64,000 nt of DNA from Rhizophagus irregularis. Taxonomy: Eukaryota > Glomeromycota > Glomeromycetes > Glomerales > Glomeraceae. The translations under genes and the position numbers were made by a program. Location: NCBI RefSeq assembly GCF_026210795.1, contig NC_089450.1, positions 1,426,001-1,490,000 of the forward strand. Reading direction: 5' to 3'. This document shows positions 46,223 through 58,024 of this stretch, piece by piece. Within the stretch, counting starts at the first letter, position 1; each line of letters begins with the position of its first letter. Below the pieces are notes generated by a model. It was not told the DNA's origin. It worked only from the letters and a program-made list of their open reading frames with translations, and did no database searches.

Positions 46223-49200
46223 ATGTTGAAGTGGAAGCATACTCGAACTCGCTTAAGTGATAATAAATTTTGTGCAGCTATTATTAATAAACGTGAAGTA
46301 TTTTGCAAATGTAGACAAAAGGTTATTCTTGATAACGATTATGATGAAAAAAGGCTTAACGAACATTCTAGAAACTCAAGATGTAAAATAAATAACTAAA
46401 AACGACAACTTGGTTTACCTGATTTGTTTCCTATCTTACCTAATCCTAAAAAAGTAAGAGAAGACTTAGAAGATTCATCACCGCCACCACCGCCATCATT
46501 TTCAAATAAACTATGTCCTGGACTTCATTCTGAACAAATTGTTACTTATATTAATCAAACACCAGCTACATATGGAGGTGCACGACGATGAGAAGTAATT
46601 GGAAAAGAAATGTTTTCAAATAAGTTTTTAAATAAACTACCATTTAATTCTAAAAAGCTCAATAAGAAAGAAATAACTGATTTTAATCAGCAAATGATCG
46701 TTGAATCAGAATGGTCTATTGATCGTCTTGGTAAGAAAAATTAGTTAACGTATAATGATCATTTATTAATTTATTAATACTGACGTTTAATTTAGAAATG
46801 TGCATTCGATCAGTTAATTGTGAGAAAAAAACTTATGGGCAACCCTATTCACCATGTTCCCATATTTATTTTAATTCAACTTTTTTGAATTGTTTGCATT
46901 GTGCTGTTCCCGATCCAAAAATACTAAATTTACACCGAAATTTTATTATGAAAATAATCCGTTATTAACATATCTAAAAAATGGTCATATTAAACAATTA
47001 AATGAATTTCTTGATACTGAGGATTCATCTGTAAGATTTTGGATGAAACTTGCTAATAAAGCTGTTCAAGGTGCATTTGACCAAAAACCAGTATTTAAAG
47101 AACTTTGCTATATTATGTTACAAGCTGCAGAACGTGAAGAACAAGGAAAAGGCTTACGAAATCTCAAATATTCAACTGAATTTTTAAATTTTCTTATAGT
47201 GTTGGGAAGTATTAGTTTAAAAGCATTAGATTTGTTCTGTCAGAATTTAGCTAGTATGACAATTAAGGTTGCTTGCCAAAACCTAGGAGTTTAGGTAAGA
47301 TGGCGTTTCGCCAAAAAGCGAAATTCTGCTGAAACTATATTAAAGTTATATTAAAAAACTGGCAAAACTTTGGAGAAAAGTGAAACTGCCAAAACTTATT
47401 ATAAATGCCAAAACTGCCAAAACTCTGCCGAAACTATAATAAATCTATAGTAAAAATTTGACGAAACTAATCGTAGGATTTTGAAGAGGTTTAGACAAGC
47501 AACCTTAATGATAATTTGTACAATAAGGTAATGATAATACAATTAAAAATTATCTAATTAGCATGATTATATATATAATAAAGCATAATTTTTTATATGT
47601 ATATAGGTATCATAGAAGTATTTCTAAAGATACTATTAACAATCCCGACCTTTGTTATGAGAATGTTGCTCGATTTAAAAGGCTCTTAGATTCATTACAC
47701 TATAAAGGTCCTGTTGTAGTCATGACAGATTGTACAATTTTAAAGTCCAGGTTGCAATATTCAACAAATTTAGGTTATATTGTTGAATCAACTCTAGACC
47801 AAAATGATTGCAAAATTGAAACCTATAATGATATATATAAAAAGATTTCTGATATCAAGCAAAGAAATGCGATTGCAAAATATGTTAGAATTTATGTTTT
47901 TCAGGTAAATTTATTAAAAGAATTGATCAAATTTTAATTACTATTATTAAATTTAATTGATTTAAAATTATTAGATACCTCTTCTGAAGTTTCCACCTGT
48001 AATTGTGGCATTAATTCCAACTGGAAATGACAGTGCTAAAAAAATTTTAGCACTTTATGAGAAACTTATTGATATTGCAGCAGATTTTGAATTACCTATA
48101 ATTTCTATCAGATCAGATGGTGCTGCTGCTGAATTTCAGACACAAAATTTACTATAATCAATTAAAATAAGAAATCGTGTTCAACATCGAAATTCCCAAT
48201 ATGGAATCAATTTCAACTGTCCTGTATTTCCTAAAGTTGGTATAGTTCATATTCAAGATCCTAAACATGGGAAAAAACCAGCAAGAAATGCGGCCATATC
48301 TGGTGCTTGTTTACTTACATTTGGTAATTCTACAGTTTAATTTGATCAGCTGTTAACGTTATCTTTTCAAGAAAATAGCATTATGTATAAGCGAGATGTA
48401 ATAAAATTGGACCATCAGAATGATAATGCTGCGTATAGAGTATTTTGCTCAAAAAATTTGGCACAAGTATTAGATGGAGAAAAAGGATTATCATCTGAAT
48501 TTTGAGAATTATTTGTATATCTCTTTGTTATGGGTATGTATAATGTGTTAATTTCAAAATCTTTTATTACTTATTTTGAAATTTGGTTTATTAATTAATA
48601 TTAATTTATTTTAGGTGAGCTTCTCGATAGTTACCTTAATTGAAACATTACACATAATGAGAGGATCGAAATGGCTATGACCACATATTTTTTTTTACAT
48701 TTGTGGAAGTATCATATCAAGACTCTTAGTGATCTTTACTATCCTTCATATATATCTATTTCAAAAAACTTTTTAGCAATGCAAACTTTTAATATTATGA
48801 TTAGTTTAGTTGAATCTTTGGTTCTTTTAATTAAGATTCACAGAGATTACTATAAAAATATACCTTTATTACCATGGAAGCATGGCAATGAATCTTGTGA
48901 ACATATTTTTGGAATTTCTCGATAATTTCGTTTTGATTTCAATTATTTGGAAATTCTTCAAATGGTTCCGAAAATTAACCAATATCTTAGGTCTGTTCAA
49001 TCAGATAATTTACTATTTAGAAAGGAAAAAATCATACGTGAAGGTAAATATTATGATTAATATATATTCTGTGATTATTTTAATGATTTATCTTTTTTTG
49101 ACCAAAAAGGTTTCCTATTATTATCAGAATATGTTGGTTTTAAATATATATCACCATTTATTCAATCAATAATATAATCTTCATGATATTATATATATGT

Positions 49201-50533
49201 TCATATTAATTTAAACATTAATGACAAAAAGCATAAATTAAACTAAAAAAAAATTATTTTATTTTTTACTTATTACGAAACTTACATTATTACTAGGTTA
49301 TGATTTTAATGAATATGCAGAAATTAATTTTTCAAACAATAATCTTGAATGTTTATGGTATTGGCCATTTGATATTGAAATTGATAATGCAATTAGTATA
49401 GGTTATGAGAGAGCTATTCACCTAGCAAAATATTTGGAAATGACAGCTGTACCAGATGATGCTTATTATTTTAATATTCATAAGAGATTTCCAGATTTAC
49501 AGCTTGATGATTTTTGGAATGATGATCCAAATCCTAGAATTATGGATAGTAATGACGAATTTAATATGGATAATTTGTTAACTAATCAATGTATAAATCA
49601 CGTAATATCTAAAATGAATATAAATCGAAAAAAAGAAATTAATTCTAATGATTCGCAAGTTACATTTCCGATGGAAAAAAATTATAATTGTCAAGTAATT
49701 GTTGAACTTGTAGAAAACTTACCTGACATTTCATGGTTTCCAAACAGTAAATAATAACAGTAATTAATTCTTCATTATTTTATTGCTAATTTTGTATTTT
49801 ATATTTATAAATAGATCCTAAATTCAACTGTAATTATATATTGGATGATGAATTAAATGTTGATTTCTTTTTGGATTTATGTCAAAATCATGATGCTTAT
49901 ACGAGTAGAAATCTTGAACGAACAAAAACTGTTTTTAGAAACAATGAAAATAATACTTTAGACAAACTTGATGTTAATATGGCCAGTAATTTGGTTTCAT
50001 ATTTAACGAAAAATGATGATTCTACTTTAACTAAATCGTGAGAAAATAGATGGAAGTCAAGTAAAAATACTAATAATAACACAAAAGATAAACTAATCTA
50101 TAAATCATTAATTGTTAAAGATGAATTTTTTTCACATTTTTTTCTATTTTTAGATCATCCACGTGCTGATAACTCTGCTTTTTTACCGTTATAAATTGGA
50201 TCTTTCGTGATAGCTAAATTTGACAATACATTTTGTGTTGCTCAAATCATTGCTATGTATGAACAAAAGTCCTTGATGCATTCATATACTGATACTTCTG
50301 TTTCAGATCTCAAATCTCTTTCTTATGTATCTATGAAAATTTTCTTTCATGTTAATGGTGCAATTTTTTCAGAGATTCGGGATCATCATTTTTTAATTTT
50401 TTCTCATACTAAAACTTCACATATTATTCATCATTTGATATTAAAAAATGTTATTATTAGTGAAGAAGCATTAATTCTTAAAGGGCAAGCAAAGAAATAC
50501 TTTAATGCACTCCTTAAAAATAATAATAAATAA
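46223..50533 (+). pseudogene. Transposase gene of the 4.85-kb element, multi-exon, broken
   Basis: The N-terminus MLKWKHTRTRLSDNKF leads to a CxC...HxxxxC finger (CKCRQKVILDNDYD, then KRLNEHSRNSRC). Later blocks are PDLCYENVARFKRLLDSL, VVVMTDCTILKSRLQYS, IISIRSDGAAAEFQ, VHIQDPKHGKKPARNA, SGACLLTFGN and PLLPWKHGNESCEHIFGISR. The Asp of SDGA, the DPKHxxK motif and the ESCEHIFG block look like an RNase H-fold nuclease. The C-terminal part is acidic (IHKRFPDLQLDDFWNDDPN). Introns with GT-AG borders are visible (for example near 46729-46796 and 49755-49814). Lesions include stops at about 46398 and 46588, a frameshift near 46910, stops near 48157, 48338 and 48503, and the MITE at 47264. Non-functional. 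Confidence 0.75.
47264..47507. mobile_element. hAT-like MITE copy 1, 244 bp, inside the transposase gene
   Basis: Starts TAAGGTTGCTTGCC and ends GACAAGCAACCTTA. Flanks are ATGACAAT and ATGATAAT, an 8-bp duplication with one difference. It is nearly identical to 52337-52580 and the same length. Its interior holds repeated CGAAA/TTTCG and GCCAAAACT/GCCGAAACT phrases. It interrupts coding sequence after the LASMTI block. Confidence 0.88.
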
Positions 50534-50866
50534 AATCTTAATAAATAAATATAATAAATAAAATTTTTTTTTTTTACATAATTATTTACATATAAAAATA
50601 AAGTCATAATTTAGTTTTGGCAAATTAATACTAAATTTGTATGTAATAATTCAATTTTTGGCGAATTTAACTAATTTTAAGGGTAGCGAAATACCCATAA
50701 TTTTGTGCAGATCATTTATGACCTATATATGTATTTTCCAGGGTCCTTAGAGAATCCAAAAGTCTTTAGGATTCATATGCATGGTAAAATCCGTCTATAT
50801 TAATCTCAATCTCTTTTATAAGTATATTTATTTTTTTTTATTTTTTTTCCATATCCTATTAGGAGG

Positions 50867-51828
50867 TATGGGCCGTTGCAAAAAGATTTGTACCTCACTT
50901 AAAATGGAAAGGATTTACACTAAGAAATGTACCGTATGATTAAAATAAGATGGGCTGAAAAAAATATATATATTAGTCCATCTTCAAACAAACGTTTTTC
51001 ATTAAAATTTTTATTATCTTACCACACATAGTTCTTCCATAAAATGGAATAATATACCATTAAATGTTAATAAAAAATTGATAAAAATAGATGTGTACAA
51101 CTATTTTTTAGGGTCTACCTCTACAAAAAAGAACTATCAGAAGATCATATTATGCAAGTAGGTTGCTGAAATGTTGAACATAATAGAGAGGGTACAGTTT
51201 AGAGTGTTATTTTAGACTGGAACAGTTACAGTGACAATACTTTATACTGTATAAGCTCTTAGTCAATCTCGCAACCTAATAAAACTATTCTGTAACTTTT
51301 GTGTATGAAAATTTTGAATTTTAATAAACAGCTGAGCAACTTTTTTTACATATCCTATGATATATTCTTACTAAAAAATGATACAACTTTTTTAAATAGA
51401 AACTTCTTTAAGAAATTAATTTTACCTCTCATTACCATTGTGAACTTCAATTTATTGAAGATGTTTAGTCAGTTATAAATGGTAAAGTTGTGTATTCAGG
51501 TTCCCATTTAAACCTCTTATTCATTAGAAATACATTTTTAGATGCATTTAAAAAAAAAATTACTTTGAAAGTTATTGTTAGGCTTTAATAAGAGCATTTA
51601 AAAATGCTAAGGAAATATTGTAAGTTTAATAAAAGCATACAATTAATTGATAAAAAATTTGACGCTCATAGTAATACTGATAATAATCATATAATTTAAT
51701 TTAATATTTATATCATATCTTTTCCAATATGTACTGGTAAAATTTTAATAAAAAAAAAAAATTTATATAATAAAATTTTTTATATCAACGCCATATTTGA
51801 GGTACAAATCTTTTTGCAACAGCCCATA
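50867..51828. mobile_element. Non-autonomous TIR element, about 960 bp, TA borders
   Basis: Starts TATGGGCCGTTGCAAAAAGA and its right end complement is TATGGGCTGTTGCAAAAAGA. The inverted repeats run about 30 bp through TTTGTACCTCA. TA borders suit Tc1/mariner-type insertion. Inside, a plus-strand scrap HCEFNFIE near 51440 recalls the FHCKLNFIE block of the decayed transposase at 37.2-39.2 kb, a weak hint of a shared origin. Confidence 0.78.
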
Positions 51829-52336
51829 ATGCGATATGTTATGTAATGCAATTGGATCACGAAGGAATTTACGAACTTAGAGAATGTTGCAAAGTACCTA
51901 TCCCTATGGTTACGAGTGATTTATGTAAAATGATATATGCCATGAACAACTGAAGTACATTGCATTCTTAATAGGTATTTCAGAAACTTAAGTATTTATT
52001 ACAGGTATTTTATACTAATAATATTTCTTGCATAGAAGATGCAACGCATTATGTTTCAAAAGCTTATAAAAACAACTCGCAAGGTAAAGTCTTCCAAATC
52101 TATTAATCAAAGAGTCACAATCACTACTCCGATAAAGATTCCCATCAGAAAATTTCAATAATTAGAATTTCAATAACATCACGTGTATATATAATGTTAG
52201 AATGATTAGACTACAGGAATAGTGTGTAATGAATTTGATTAAAATTTGTCAAGCCAGAGTGAAGTTAATCTAATTATTGAATAAAACATGTATGCATATC
52301 ATCGATTGATGATTAAAAAATTATGTGTACATTATG

Positions 52337-52580
52337 TAAGGTTGCTTGCCGAAACCTAAGGGTTTAGGCAAGATGGCGTTTCACCGAAAAGCGAAATTTT
52401 GCCGAAACTATATTAAAGTTATATTAAAAAACTGGCGAAACTTTAGAGAAAGGTGAAACTGCCAAAACTTATTATAAATGCCGAAACTGCCAAAACTCTG
52501 CCGAAACTATAATAAATCTATAGTAAAATTTTAACGAAACTAATCGTAGGATTTTGAAGAGGTTTAGACAAGCAACCTTA
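52337..52580. mobile_element. hAT-like MITE copy 2, 244 bp, perfect 8-bp target duplication
   Basis: Same family as 47264-47507, with TAAGGTTGCTTGCC and GACAAGCAACCTTA ends. The flanking ACATTATG occurs at 52329-52336 and 52581-52588 exactly. Confidence 0.9.
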
Positions 52581-52588
52581 ACATTATG

Positions 52589-53831
52589 GATTAAAGCCAA
52601 ATCTTTATCATACATTAAAATAAAATTATTACACATATGATCCTGTATTAACATGCATATTTGTTACCAATCGCCACGGGAAAAATATTTTACTACATTG
52701 CTTTTGTCATTTAGCATCCCAAACATTTTTTATTTGCAATACATTGAGCTAAAATAAATTTCATGGTGCGGGCGGGGGTATATGATAACTAGTCCAGTCG
52801 CACCAGCAATTTTTGCACAGTCACATGATCGCTTTTATTCATCACATCGTACCAACCAGTCTGAGTTTCACTGTTTATATTTATCTGAGAAACAGTTTTT
52901 TTTGAGTAGGCAAAACCTTATTCATCACACAATATTCATCACTGTTTATTTTCATGTGTTAGTGCATAACGCCGTAATGTGGCCCTGTGTGCAAAATTTT
53001 GCCAGTACGGCTGGGGTAGTTGTATTTATACTTGTATATGATACCATTTTATGACCGTAGACTATTATACATGATTATTTTTTTGAACGATATTTCTCTA
53101 TTCTAGTTTTTTTTTTTTAAAGCAAAAAGTTCAAGAGTCAAAATGTAGTCCATGATATATGTAACCTCAAATTAACTGATTCTGAAAAATATTTATAATT
53201 TAAAATTAGGTTTTTTCATTATCTAATGAATACTCTAAAAAAAGAAATATATTGAAATAAAAATATAGAAATCAGATAAAAAAGTTATTGGTCATATTGT
53301 ATAGTTGCTAGAGAAAATCCAAAGATTAATTAAATTAGAGGATAAAAATTAATAATATATTTAATTAAAATAAAATAAAATGTATATATTAGTTTCATAA
53401 TATTGTATAATTATTGAATTTATTTATAATTATTAGTATAAATTAAAAAAAATTAACCATATAAAATTTATCATAGATAAAATTTGGGATTGATCCTAGT
53501 ATCTAGGAATTTTAGATTCTTAATTAATAAGTATATGATACTAATAATATATATAAAATCTATATTTGCTAATCAGAATTTACTTGACAAATCTAAAAAA
53601 TATTTTTTGAAAAAAATTCAGCTATAATAGTTATATTAACTATAGCAATAAAGTGAACATCTTTATTTATCAAAGTGGGTTTATCAACCCAATTATTTGT
53701 AAATTATTTATTCAATTTATCATATATAAAAAATATCTATTTTTCTTATTAATCATAAAAATATTAATAGAAATTTTTGCACAATATATATAGGCCAAAA
53801 TTTTTATATTAATTTTTACTGAATCAGAATA
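52589..53831. other. Intergenic, no gene supported
   Basis: A 90-codon plus frame at 52782-53054 has no family resemblance that I see. The rest is AT-rich. Confidence 0.4.
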
Positions 53832-56789
53832 TTAGGGGAGTTACGTACACATATCACGTAATTATCGGAGGAGGGGGTATCCCGAATATCTAACCTATCA
53901 CGTGATACTTTATGGCCTTTGGCCAAAATTAGTTTCGTGATTGTAATTTTAACTGGAATTAACGGAAATCACTTGTATCACAAAATACATTTTTTATTTC
54001 TGTAGTGTAACATGCCGTAATAAAATTTTATTAAAAAAAACATTTTTTACCACTTTTTTAAGACATAATTTTCTAAAGTAAAGCCACTTCGCACTTCGTA
54101 TAAAACCACCTCCTTACTCACCTTCCGATTGCACCTTTCGGTCATTTATAATTAAAACTTGTACGTCCCATGCAGGCACCGAAAAATTGTCAACAGAATT
54201 TGTAAATACTTTTTTCTGTTTGGCTGGTCATCCTCGTCGCTTTAGATGCTGGTTTTTCTTATGTTGAGCAACAATGGAAAGTATTGGAAAGTACACATTA
54301 CATTCAGAACAGCAAAGACAACTATAAGTGCTTGAGCTAATAGAAGGACAATGGGCATCATATCCGGGTATTTTAAGCTTGTCACAATACTCTAGTATAT
54401 GGAGTGGATTTAAGAAATGCCCATCTTTTCCTTTCGTTACTGGTGGGAGAAATCCATTATTTTCAGTAAGAAGAATAGCTGCTTCCTCATGACGGTTAGG
54501 TAAACAACAAGAGCGATCTTCGCATTTCTTGATATCAAGTGAGTATGTACACATTTTGGTGTGATTTTCTAACTACCGCCAGGGTACGTTTGATTCATTA
54601 TTACTTTCTTTTTCAGATCCAGGAAATATAACATCATTGAATGGAGTGTTTTTGTGATTAATATATTGCGTGGTGACTAGTTTCCCGAAGATAGGATCAC
54701 GTTCCCAAAGAGTACACAAAACCTCACCAGCATAACGAAAATTTTTTATTGTAAGCTCCGAATCAACAACTTGGCCTTGAGAATTGAGGTGAGAACTGAA
54801 TTTGTTAATAGGTAATGTTATACTGGCCAATTTTTGAGAAAGTGTTGACATACTACGCTCAACAGGATTATAAGCCGATTGACCTGGTGCATGAGTCTGA
54901 ATAGAAAGATAATCAAGGTCAAAGGTGTGGAACATTTTACAATATTGGTAAATATTTTTCATATAGCGGGGATTTTCATCTGGACCTCCATCAACTAAAA
55001 AAATCCAAATAGGTTTTATTTTGCCGTCAACTTTTAATATCTCATCAAAATGGCTGTTTTGAGTTAACGAATTAAGATCATTCATATGAGTGGCTGCACT
55101 TGTACCAACTTGGTATTGTGGATATACGAAAATTGAAAGTTGGCCATTACAAAAAGTATCATTTGTGTCATGTGGATTAATGAGTAAATATACTGATGGA
55201 ATAAGCTTTTGCTGCATTCCAACCGGAAAATCATGATCAGGTAGTGTAACTGGTTCTTGAAAGCTTTGTATAGTTTTGAACGTTCTCCCAACTGCAGGGA
55301 TACCAAGAGGAACTTTAACTTTGTCATCCTGAGAAATGATAACAGAATGAGTTAGAAATAAGGCTGCAAATTTTTTTGCACTTTTTACAGAAGCAAGACA
55401 ATAGTGCTCATCAAGATGTTAATTTTTTTCATCTCTAGAAACGGAGGCAACTGCAATATTAGCTGGGTGGTGATGAGTCTTTGCAGCTATAGAATTTGAT
55501 CGAGATGATAGCAGATAATTGCTAAAAGTAGTACGAGAAAGGTATTCGTTATACTTTGATTTGAGTTCTTCTTGGAGGTGACGGATTGTTCTAACTTTAA
55601 TAACCTCCTTTCTTCTTTTTTTATCTGCAACTCCGAACTCAATACATTCATGTAAATGTTCATGTAAATCAGGATATTGAGTCAAAAGTGGTGGACAACC
55701 AGGTGAACTATACTGTATTACTTCTTGACATTCTTGCAAAAGCTTTGCTTTTTTTTCTCTATTCTTACGTTGATAACCTGCTTGATGCTTTAATTTCTTA
55801 ACCTTATTATTCTCACTGCACAAAATTTCTTTAAGATTTGTCATACGCTCCATTAAATTACACCGAATTTCATAATCACTGGTGGAATTGTAAATTTGTT
55901 GAAGCTCAGCAAGTTTCATATTGGTTGCATTAATAATTTCTGCAGCTTTCTTCTGCGCAACAGCATTGGGAGGTGGATTAACATCAGCTATGATAGTTTC
56001 TTCTATTGGCTTTTGAGAGACTTGGGACTTGGTGGATTTTGAGCTTTGAGATGAATCTGGTCGCGAATGAAAAGTTTGCAAAAAACCTTGAATTGGAACT
56101 GGAGTTGTTAGATATTCCTGGATTTTATTTTCGATTTCTTCTTGAGATTTATGCCGAATTTCTTTCCATGCATTAGTACATTCTGTACATAAACTAAGTT
56201 TTGGGTATACAGGATTTTTTGCATTCACCATAAAATAATATCCAAAAGCATTGCAGAATTTCTGGTGTTGATTTATGGGAGTTTTATAAATGTAAAACTT
56301 GTTATATTTCGGTGTAGTTAGGAAAGTCTGCATGTTAAAAAGATCAGATAAAGAAATTAAAGGGGAGATTTAAAACGCGATCAGATCATTTTTACGTGTA
56401 TTAAATATTGAGTCACGTTAAAAAATCGCAGAATCACATGTGTACAGTTGCAAAAAACAATGTAATTTTTTAATTTGATCAGATTTATTAATAAAAATGT
56501 AAAAAATTCTTTTGTTTGACTATTATATTCATTATAGCGGTAAAACAGTCAAGAGAGACTCATAATTTAAAAGGCATATATTAAATAGTAAAAAAAAAAG
56601 AGAATAAAGAAATATTGTCAAAATTAGATCGATGAGAAAATTTTGAGTTTTATATAAAATATGATGACACTTGTGTGACAGTTACTATAATTATGTTGAT
56701 TACAATATGATCACGTGATAGTATAATCTCACTAGGGGGGGGTCAGTTATATAGCAATCTATAATTACGTGATATGTGTAAGTCCCCTA
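53832..56789 (-). mobile_element. TIR DNA transposon, about 2.96 kb, with nearly intact transposase gene
   Basis: The left end is TTAGGGGAGTTACGTACACA. The right end, as complement, is TTAGGGGACTTACACATATC. Inverted repeats continue through ATATCACGTAATTAT. A second inverted pair with CACGTGATA lies inside both ends. One transposase frame on the minus strand fills most of it, with only two premature stops. It is compact and intronless. The target duplication was not resolved. Confidence 0.85.
54228..56333 (-). pseudogene. Transposase, single 701-codon frame with two nonsense codons, C-terminal C2H2 finger
   Basis: Starts MQTFLTTPKYNKFYIY. The N-terminal third has a Cys pair (LCTECTNAW) and a coiled-coil-like, Lys/Glu-rich helical region (NLKEILCSENNKVKKLKHQA). 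The catalytic part follows, with LDEHYCLASVKSAKKF, SQDDKVKVPLGIPAVG, FLVDGGPDENPRYMKN and APGQSAYNPVERSMSTLS. DG-PDEN and NPVER most likely hold the later DDE acids, and SQDDKVK the first Asp. The end carries a C2H2 finger, CSECNVYFPILSIVAQHKKN then QH. In-frame stops are TAA at 55419-55421 and TAG at 54573-54575, with no frameshift. Family name unknown to me. This degree of preservation suggests recent activity. Confidence 0.8.
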
Positions 56790-57129
56790 ATCATTATTGA
56801 TTTTTTTTTAAAAAAGATTACATAATGCTTATATGATAATTATTTTTATAATACTATTTGTGACTGATCTGTAATCTGTGATTTTTAAAAAAAATTGAAC
56901 AGATAAAAAAAATTATTATAAAATAATATTATTTCAAAATTATAATATATTTTATATATTTTTATTTTTTACTAGACAGGTTAATCAAATTCAGGTACCT
57001 GACAGATTGGCCTGAATTTTTCAGGTCAGGTTTAGCAATTGCAATTCAGCATTTGTTCAGGTTGTAACATCAATATAATCTGAATGACCTATTGATCTGA
57101 AACTATGATTTTATATAATATAATATATA
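56790..57129. other. AT-rich spacer with TCAGGT-rich stretch
   Basis: 56980-57080 repeats CAGGT/ACCTG phrases, which recur at about 57880-57990 on the other side of the array. No gene. Confidence 0.4.
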
Positions 57130-57197
57130 AGTAATAGTATTATAATTCACTTTTTATATTGATTTTATATAATAAAAGTGAGTTGTGATATTGTGAT

Positions 57198-57441
57198 TAG
57201 TGTTGTTAAATCGGTAGGCCGATTTCAAGTCGATAGCTATCGGTTTTACTTGAGTCGGTGAGCTGATTCCAAAGTTGATGCCGTTAGTTTGACTTGAACT
57301 GGTGGGCTAATTTCAGTCCGATGACCATCGGTTTCGACTTGAGCTTAGGTGACTGATGGAGTCAAACTGATGGTAAAATCAACCATATTTTATTTATTTT
57401 TATTCAACCGACTTGAATTGGCTCACCGATTAACAACACTA
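57198..57441. mobile_element. hAT-like MITE, 244 bp, perfect 8-bp duplication ATTGTGAT
   Basis: Ends are TAGTGTTGTTAAATCGGT and, as complement, TAGTGTTGTTAATCGGTG. ATTGTGAT stands at 57190-57197 and 57442-57449. A CGATTTCAAGTCG / GACTTGAATTGG pairing lies inside. A different family from 47264 and 52337, despite the same length. Confidence 0.88.
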
Positions 57442-57616
57442 ATTGTGATTCACTTTTTTATATCAATTTTATATAATAAAAGTGAATTGTGATATCAGAA
57501 TTCACTTTTTTATGTTAATTTTATATATAAAATGTGAATTGCAGTATTAGAATTTACCTTTTTATATTGATTTTATATATAAAAAGCGAATTGCAGTATC
57601 AGAATTCACTTTTTTA

Positions 57617-57747
57617 CACAGGTCAAAAAGTGAAAAATCAGGCATCAATCAGTCACCAATCAGTTACCAATCAGATAACTGATTGGTAACTGATTGGTAA
57701 CTGATTGGTGGTTGATTGATAATTGATTTTTCACTTTTTGACCTATA
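57617..57747. mobile_element. PIF/Harbinger-like MITE, 131 bp, 3-bp duplication TTA
   Basis: Starts CACAGGTCAAAAAGTGAAAA and ends CTTTTTGACCTATA. TTA flanks at 57614-57616 and 57748-57750. The interior alternates CACCAATCAG and CTGATTGGT, so almost the whole element is one hairpin. A longer relative is at 58178-58709. The superfamily is inferred from the 3-bp duplication. Confidence 0.78.
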
Positions 57748-58024
57748 TTATATTGATTTTATATAAAAAAAGTTAGTTATGGTATTGCAATTCACCTTTT
57801 TATACAATTTTAATATAAAAAAATTTAAAAAAATGTTTTGTACTATTTTTTTTTTTATATTTTAATAAAAATCCTGAAAATTTTCAGGTTTCAGTTCAGG
57901 TCAGATTAAATAGATAACCTGATATAATCTGATCTGATCTGATTTGAAAAAAATTTCAGGTAATTAACCTGATCTGATCTGATTCATTTAGAACTCTAAT
58001 TTTTACAATATTTTATAAATAATA

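Larger units (their letters stand above)
45897..50747 (+). mobile_element. TIR DNA transposon, about 4.85 kb, decayed
   Basis: Inverted ends are AGGATCCCGAAAAATACA at the left and, read as complement, AGGACCCTGGAAAATACA at the right, about 29 bp with ATACATATAYAGGTCA. A subterminal 13-mer (GTTTTGGCGAATT and variants) recurs five times at the left (45935-46115) and twice at the right (about 50612 and 50655), all in the same orientation, and probably binds the transposase. Inside is a multi-exon transposase gene with many lesions and a 244-bp MITE. The target duplication was not resolved. I have seen this type of transposase as a high-copy Rhizophagus family. Assignment to a superfamily (P-like or KDZ-like) is uncertain. 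Confidence 0.8.
57130..57830. repeat. Tandem palindromic array, roughly five units, hosting two MITEs
   Basis: The unit AATTCACTTTTTTATATTGA, then TTTTATATAATAAAAGTGAA and TTGTGATATTG is repeated near 57140, 57455, 57500, 57555 and 57775. Each unit is itself an inverted repeat (TTCACTTTTT / AAAAAGTGAA). The MITEs at 57198-57441 and 57617-57747 lie inside it. Confidence 0.75.

Noticed and set aside
52782-53054. 90-codon plus-strand ORF
   Set aside because: No motif, no neighbour that explains it, and it lies between transposons.
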